Source of the DNA: Fimbriimonadales bacterium
GTDB lineage: Bacteria; Armatimonadota; Fimbriimonadia; Fimbriimonadales; GBS-DC
Direction: 5' to 3'
Length of the DNA: 17,662 nt
Assembly (NCBI GenBank): GCA_026416655.1
Contig: JAOAES010000238.1
Span: 1 to 17,662 of the forward strand
Numbering within the stretch: the first letter of the stretch is position 1; every line of letters starts with the position of its first letter. Made by a program: the position numbers and the translations under genes. The notes under the pieces are model-generated. The model was given only the letters and a program-made list of their open reading frames with translations, ran no database searches and was not told where the DNA came from. Positions 14,121 to 17,662 of the stretch are shown here, one piece after another.

Positions 14121-14470
14121 ACCACGGAGCTGGTTATCGCAAGTTAGGACGTCCCAGCGACCACCGGATGCATATGCTGCGCAACCAGGTGCGCTCGCTA
14201 CTCATCCACGAAAAGATCGAGACGACCGTTACCCGCGCGAAAGAGACCCGAAGGCTAGCGGAAAAGATGATTACGCTGGGCAAGCAGAACACACTCCATG
14301 CTCGGCGCCAGGCACGCGCGTTCCTGCGCGACGAAAGCCTGGTCAAACATCTCTTTGACAATATTGCGCCGCGCTACAAAGACCGCAACGGCGGTTATAC
14401 GCGCATCACGCGCGTAGGAACCCGGCGCGGCGACGCGGTGGAAACCGCGGTGCTGGAACTGGTCGAGTAG
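14117..14470 (+). CDS. rplQ: 50S ribosomal protein L17 (bL17)
   Basis: 117 residues, normal for bL17. Diagnostic parts are GYRKLGRPSDHRMHMLRNQV, LLIHEKIETTVTRAKETRRL, AEKMITLGKQNTLHARRQAR and the C-terminal YTRITRVGTRRGDAVETAVL. The start overlaps the rpoA stop by 4 nt (ATGA), with AGGAGGCGAGG inside the rpoA end as its ribosome site. truA starts 3 bp after the stop. Confidence 0.98.
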   Translation: MNHGAGYRKLGRPSDHRMHMLRNQVRSLLIHEKIETTVTRAKETRRLAEKMITLGKQNTLHARRQARAFLRDESLVKHLFDNIAPRYKDRNGGYTRITRVGTRRGDAVETAVLELVE

Positions 14471-14473
14471 CGC

Positions 14474-15202
14474 ATGCGCAACCTGCGCCTGCAGGTCGAG
14501 TACGACGGAACCGACTTTCACGGCTTCGCCCGTCAACAGGGCGTGCGTACCGTGCAGGGCGTTCTGGAAAGTGCGTTGCAGGCGACGCTGAACGAGCCAG
14601 TCGAAATCATCGGCGCAAGTCGAACCGACGCAGGGGTGCATGCACGCGGGCAGGTGGTGAACTTCTTCACCAGTCGCCCCATCCCCACCGAACGGTTGAC
14701 CGAGATACTGAACCGCCGCCTGCCGATGGATTTGAAAGTAGTCCGAGCGCAGGAAGTCAGTGCGGACTTCCACGCGCGTTTCTCAGCGAAGAGCCGCGTG
14801 TACCGCTACAGCGTCTACACGGGGGCGCACCCGTCGGTGTGGAAAATCCGCTATGCGTGGCACTATCCGCACGCCCTGAAGTGCGAGGCGATGCAGGCAG
14901 CACTGGAACAGATTCTGGGCGAACACGACTTCCGCCCCTTCTCAGTCAAGATACCGGCGGAAAAAAGCACGGTGCGCACGCTCTATCGCGGGATAGTTCG
15001 TTCAACGCGCGCCGGTGTGCGCATCGAGCTGGAAGGGAACGGTTTTCTACGCGGCATGGTGCGCCTGATTGTTGGCGAGCTTGTGCGCGTGGGTGAAGGG
15101 AAGCAAGGTATCGATTCGCTGCGCGAGCGATTGGAAAGTGGGCGGCAAGCGACGCATATGGCGCCCGCGCAGGGATTGTGCCTGATTCGGGTAAAATACT
15201 AA
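14474..15202 (+). CDS. truA: tRNA pseudouridine(38-40) synthase
   Basis: 242 residues. The catalytic aspartate D52 is in ASRTDAGVHARGQVVNF. Other TruA marks are the N-terminal VEYDGTDFHGFARQ, VQGVLESAL, FHARFSAKSRVYRY, HDFRPFS and the C-terminal GNGFLRGMVRLIVGELVRVG. The enzyme makes pseudouridine at positions 38-40 of the tRNA anticodon arm. The gene lies 3 bp after rplQ without its own strong ribosome site, so translation is probably coupled to rplQ. truA after rplQ and before rplM-rpsI is a common order in bacteria. A 227-bp repeat-rich gap follows. Confidence 0.96.
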   Translation: MRNLRLQVEYDGTDFHGFARQQGVRTVQGVLESALQATLNEPVEIIGASRTDAGVHARGQVVNFFTSRPIPTERLTEILNRRLPMDLKVVRAQEVSADFHARFSAKSRVYRYSVYTGAHPSVWKIRYAWHYPHALKCEAMQAALEQILGEHDFRPFSVKIPAEKSTVRTLYRGIVRSTRAGVRIELEGNGFLRGMVRLIVGELVRVGEGKQGIDSLRERLESGRQATHMAPAQGLCLIRVKY

Positions 15203-15210
15203 CTCGCGTG

Positions 15211-15275
15211 GCACGGGCGTCCCGCCCGTGCAGAAGTTTCTGGCGCAGCACGTGGCACGGGCGTCTCGCCCGTGC
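15211..15275. repeat. Two copies of a GC-rich hairpin (GCACGGGCG stem) between truA and rplM
   Basis: GCACGGGCG at 15211-15219 pairs with CGCCCGTGC at 15223-15231 (loop TCC). The same 9-bp stem recurs at 15255-15263 and 15267-15275 (loop TCT). Both are preceded by GTG and separated by 23 bp. Translated on the minus strand they give the HGRDARAT-type peptide often seen in spurious ORFs, a sign of a dispersed repeat family. Confidence 0.75.
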
Positions 15276-15287
15276 GGGTATTTTGGA

Positions 15288-15408
15288 CTTGAGCGGGACG
15301 CTCAAGCCACTGCAGAGACGGTATGCAGGAGTGTTGTGCTTGAGCGGGACGCTCAAGTCACTGCAGAGGCGGTATGCAGGAGTGTTGTGCTTGAGCGGGA
15401 CGCTCAAG
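15288..15408. repeat. 51-bp tandem repeat, 2.4 copies, each starting with a CTTGAGCG hairpin, upstream of rplM
   Basis: The stem CTTGAGCG-GGA-CGCTCAAG occurs at 15288-15306, 15339-15357 and 15390-15408, a strict 51-bp period. The full units 15288-15338 and 15339-15389 differ at only two positions by eye (C/T after the hairpin, A/G later); the third is cut after the hairpin, 7 bp before the rplM ribosome site. The number of copies may vary between strains. Confidence 0.85.
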
Positions 15409-15429
15409 CCACAATAGGAGGTAGCGATT

Positions 15430-15861
15430 ATGTTGCAACGCACCTATACGATGAAAAAAGATGAAATCCAGCGGACATGGTGGGTCGTCGACGCGGCAGG
15501 CAAGCCCGTTGGACGAGTCGCCGCGCAGGTGGCGCGCTTGCTGCAAGGGAAGCACAAGCCGACCTACACGCCCCATATGGATATGGGCGACCATGTGATT
15601 ATTCTGAACGCGGAGAAGGCAATCTTTACGGGCAACAAACTGGAAGAGGTAATCTACCATCACACGATGCACCCGGGCGGGCTGCGCGCCTACACGCGCC
15701 GCAAGATGATGACCGAGAAGCCCGAAAAGATGGTCGCGCGTGTCGTGAGCCGGATGTTGCCCAAGAACAAGCTGCGCGCCCGCATGCTCAAGCGGCTGCG
15801 CGTGTTTCAGGGCGCGGAACATCCCCACGCCGCACAGCAACCGCAACCGTTCGAACTGTAA
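15430..15861 (+). CDS. rplM: 50S ribosomal protein L13 (uL13)
   Basis: 143 residues. Characteristic parts are RTYTMKKDEIQRTWWVVDAA, GKPVGRVAAQVARLLQGKHK, DHVIILNAEKAIFTGNKLEE, HPGGLRAYTRRKMM and MLPKNKLRARMLKRLRVFQG. L13 is an early assembly protein of the 50S subunit. AGGAGG at 15416-15421 is 8 nt from ATG 15430. Its leader is the tandem-repeat region after truA, so the rplM-rpsI pair may be partly uncoupled from the alpha-operon transcript, although no convincing separate promoter is visible. Confidence 0.98.
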   Translation: MLQRTYTMKKDEIQRTWWVVDAAGKPVGRVAAQVARLLQGKHKPTYTPHMDMGDHVIILNAEKAIFTGNKLEEVIYHHTMHPGGLRAYTRRKMMTEKPEKMVARVVSRMLPKNKLRARMLKRLRVFQGAEHPHAAQQPQPFEL

Positions 15862-15873
15862 GGAGCAGACGCT

Positions 15874-16266
15874 ATGGAACCGATTCGATACTATGGTACG
15901 GGACGACGCAAGACCGCTTCGGCGCGCGTGTGGCTGATGCCCGGTGAGGGCAAAATCACAATCAACGGGCGCGAAGCACCAGAGTATCTGCGCCGCCCCA
16001 TTCTGGAGCGCATCGTGACGCAACCGTTGCGCCTACTGGGCATCGAGGGACAGTATGACATCAAGGCGACCGTGCGCGGCGGTGGGCTGTCGGGGCAGGC
16101 GGGCGCGATCCGACACGGTGTGGCGCGCGCCCTCCTGCAGGTGAATCCCGAATATCGCGCTGTGCTGAAACAGAACGGCATGCTCACCCGCGATGCCCGC
16201 GAGAAGGAGCGCAAGAAATACGGGCGCCACGGCGCACGACGCGGATTCCAGTTCGTCAAGCGCTAA
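15874..16266 (+). CDS. rpsI: 30S ribosomal protein S9 (uS9)
   Basis: 130 residues. YYGTGRRKTASARVWLMPGE, ITINGREAPEYL, GGGLSGQAGAIRHGVARALL and the C-terminal KKYGRHGARRGFQFVKR are diagnostic. The C-terminal Lys-Arg tail reaches the P-site tRNA in the 30S subunit. AAGGAG overlaps the rplM stop and precedes ATG 15874; the gap is 12 bp. The rplM-rpsI pair is nearly universal in bacteria. Confidence 0.98.
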   Translation: MEPIRYYGTGRRKTASARVWLMPGEGKITINGREAPEYLRRPILERIVTQPLRLLGIEGQYDIKATVRGGGLSGQAGAIRHGVARALLQVNPEYRAVLKQNGMLTRDAREKERKKYGRHGARRGFQFVKR

Positions 16267-16273
16267 ACCTGGG

Positions 16274-16323
16274 GCACGGACAGTCCTGTCCGTGCTTCCT
16301 TGCTTGGACAAGACTGTCCAAGC
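16274..16323. repeat. Two adjacent hairpins between rpsI and purD
   Basis: GCACGGACAG (16274-16283) pairs with CTGTCCGTGC (16286-16295), and GCTTGGACA (16302-16310) pairs with TGTCCAAGC (16315-16323). The order (GCACGG stem, T-rich spacer, CTTG stem, then CAAGCCAC) repeats the plan of the truA-rplM gap. There is no T-tract for termination. The second arm ends 11 nt before the purD start. Confidence 0.75.
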
Positions 16324-16334
16324 CACGATGAGCG

Positions 16335-17606
16335 ATGCGTATCCTGCTGGTTGGCGGCGGTGGACGCGAACACGCGCTGGCGTGGAAACTACGCCAGAGT
16401 AGCTACTGCGACGCGCTCTTCGCCGCCCCCGGTAACGCAGGAATCGCGCAGCTCGCTGATTGTGTTCCCATCCCGCCTAAGGCTATTCCAGACCTCGTCG
16501 ACTTCGCTCGCCAGAACGCCGTTGACCTCGTGGTAGTGGGACCCGAATCGCCCCTGATAGCGGGATTGGCAGACGCCTTGCAGGAGGCAAACATCCCGTG
16601 TTTTGGTCCCTCGCGTGCGGCGGCGCAACTGGAGGGTAGCAAAGCCTTCGCTAAGCAAATCATGGCGCAGGTGAACGCCCCGACCGCCCCCTTCGCCGTG
16701 TTTGACGACCCTGACGCTGCGCAAGCCCATCTACGCGAACGGTTCCTCGAACGCCCCTGCGTGATTAAAGCCGACGGGGAAGCGTTGGGCAAAGGCGTCT
16801 TCGTCTGCGAAACGCTGGGCGATGCGCTGGATGCGGTAGAGTTTCTGATGGTGGAGCGAGGGCTGGGCGAGGCAGGTGGACGAATCGTTATCGAGGAACG
16901 GCTTTACGGACGCGAGATGTCGTTGCTGTGTCTGACTGACGGGCAGAGCGCGCTGCCAATGCCCCCTGTGCGCGACTACAAACGCGCGCTGGAGGGCGAC
17001 CGTGGTCCGAACACGGGCGGCATGGGCTGTTATACACCGTTGCCCGATGCCACGCCCGAACTGATTGAAACCGCCCTGAGCCAGATTGTGCGCCCTGTGA
17101 TACGCGCGATGGCGCAGCGTGGGACTCCTTATCAAGGCGTCCTCTACGCGGGGCTAATGGTTCAGGAATCACAACCTTACACGCTGGAGTTCAACTGCCG
17201 CTTTGGGGACCCCGAAACGCAGGTGCTGATGCCCTTGCTGGAGAGCGACCTGATAGAACTCGCGCTGGCGACCGTTGAGGGCAAACTGCACGAGGCGTCC
17301 GCGCGTTTCAGTCCCCGAGCTGTCGTGTGTGTTGTGCTGGCATCGGGTGGCTATCCCCACGAATACCGTACCGGATTGCCCATCGACGGACTCGAACAGG
17401 TGAGCCAGTTGCCCGATGTGCTGATTTTCCATGCAGGTACACGCGCTGAGAACGGGCGCATTCTCACAGCGGGCGGGCGCGTGCTGAACGTCGTCGGGCT
17501 GGGTGATACGCTATCGCAAGCACGCGAAAACGCCTACCGCGCGGTGGAGCAGATTCGGTTTGAGGGAATGCACTATCGCGGAGACGTGGCTCAATCTGTG
17601 CTATAA
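16335..17606 (+). CDS. purD: Phosphoribosylamine-glycine ligase (GAR synthetase)
   Basis: 423 residues, normal for PurD. It ligates glycine to phosphoribosylamine with ATP, the second step of purine synthesis. Visible are the N-terminal MRILLVGGGGREHALAWKL, VVVGPESPLIAGLAD, the ATP-grasp segment VIKADGEALGKGVFV (the common form is KADGLAAGKGV, so two positions differ), RDYKRALEGDRGPNTGGMGC, YQGVLYAGLM and the metal-binding EFNCRFGDPETQ. No good Shine-Dalgarno precedes ATG 16335; the only other nearby ATG (16328) is out of frame, and the protein start matches the family exactly. It follows rpsI after 68 bp containing two hairpins; no link with ribosomal genes is implied. Confidence 0.97.
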   Translation: MRILLVGGGGREHALAWKLRQSSYCDALFAAPGNAGIAQLADCVPIPPKAIPDLVDFARQNAVDLVVVGPESPLIAGLADALQEANIPCFGPSRAAAQLEGSKAFAKQIMAQVNAPTAPFAVFDDPDAAQAHLRERFLERPCVIKADGEALGKGVFVCETLGDALDAVEFLMVERGLGEAGGRIVIEERLYGREMSLLCLTDGQSALPMPPVRDYKRALEGDRGPNTGGMGCYTPLPDATPELIETALSQIVRPVIRAMAQRGTPYQGVLYAGLMVQESQPYTLEFNCRFGDPETQVLMPLLESDLIELALATVEGKLHEASARFSPRAVVCVVLASGGYPHEYRTGLPIDGLEQVSQLPDVLIFHAGTRAENGRILTAGGRVLNVVGLGDTLSQARENAYRAVEQIRFEGMHYRGDVAQSVL

Positions 17607-17607
17607 T
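17602..17607 (+). promoter_or_regulatory. TATAAT box overlapping the purD stop, 7 bp before the next start codon
   Basis: A perfect TATAAT covers 17602-17607, including the purD TAA. The next ATG is at 17615, exactly where transcription would be expected to begin, suggesting a leaderless mRNA. No -35 hexamer was found at 16-18 bp. Confidence 0.4.
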
Positions 17608-17614
17608 AGACCTG

Positions 17615-17662
17615 ATGCGTTCGCTCTTGGCGATTTGGGGACTCGTTCTCGCAGTTCTGTGC
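17615..17662 (+). CDS. N-terminus of an exported protein (3' partial, signal peptide only)
   Basis: Only 16 codons are inside the window: MRSLLAIWGLVLAVLC. A short basic start followed by a continuous hydrophobic core is the beginning of a Sec signal peptide or a membrane anchor. The terminal Cys could be a lipoprotein cysteine, but the preceding residues (AVL) are a poor lipobox. The family is unknown. There is no ribosome site between the purD stop and this ATG, and a TATAAT sits 7 bp upstream. Confidence 0.55.
   Translation, partial: MRSLLAIWGLVLAVLC

Noticed and set aside
15288..15408. CRISPR-like short array
   Set aside because: The repeats are contiguous 51-bp units with no unique spacers and no cas genes are present.
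14946..15443. 165-aa minus-strand reading frame with repeated SVPLKHNTPAYRLC and HGRDARAT peptides
   Set aside because: It is the translation of the tandem repeat and GCACGGGCG hairpins plus the antisense of truA; no ribosome site or family, so it is a repeat artefact.

Overview
The window reads as part of a GC-rich bacterial chromosome. Three things point, by inference, to a thermophilic Armatimonadota-type (Fimbriimonadales-like) organism: a secreted protein ending in a dockerin-like double EF-hand tail, a futalosine-pathway menaquinone enzyme (MqnC), and hairpin-rich intergenic repeats. The taxon is not proven here. No CRISPR array, insertion sequence, tRNA or rRNA was recognised.

Layout. 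Bases 1-392 hold the 3' end of an exported protein with a dockerin-like tail. It is followed by a hairpin and a sugar phosphate isomerase/epimerase-like TIM-barrel gene (477-1229, + strand). From 9520 down to 1230 everything is on the minus strand and forms one regulatory/proteolytic cluster. In transcription order it holds an ECF sigma factor with a C-terminal hydrophobic tail, a membrane-anchored zinc-finger (ZAS) anti-sigma factor with a Pro-rich linker, Fn3-like and TPR segments, a protein fusing a degenerate ECF-sigma-like region to HAF-type propeller repeats, a 1280-residue exported or membrane-anchored TPR-CHAT putative protease with an intact His/Cys dyad, and a 93-residue stand-alone ZAS domain clearly paralogous to the anti-sigma N-terminus. 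A perfect TATAAT lies upstream of the first and third genes. The gaps sigma/anti-sigma (3 bp) and fusion/CHAT (12 bp) indicate operon structure. I infer a signalling module in which an envelope CHAT protease or its TPR sensor controls release of a sigma factor. It resembles the TPR-CHAT/anti-sigma/RpoE logic of type III-E CRISPR, but without any CRISPR component.

From 10027 to the right end everything is on the + strand and is housekeeping: mqnC, infA, rpmJ, rpsM, rpsK, rpsD, rpoA, rplQ, truA, rplM, rpsI, purD, then the first 16 codons of an exported protein. This is the conserved alpha-operon order extended by truA-rplM-rpsI. Strong Shine-Dalgarno sites precede most genes. A good promoter and a leader hairpin precede rpmJ. 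The looser gaps (before mqnC, infA-rpmJ, truA-rplM, rpsI-purD) carry GC-rich hairpin repeats, including a 51-bp tandem repeat between truA and rplM.
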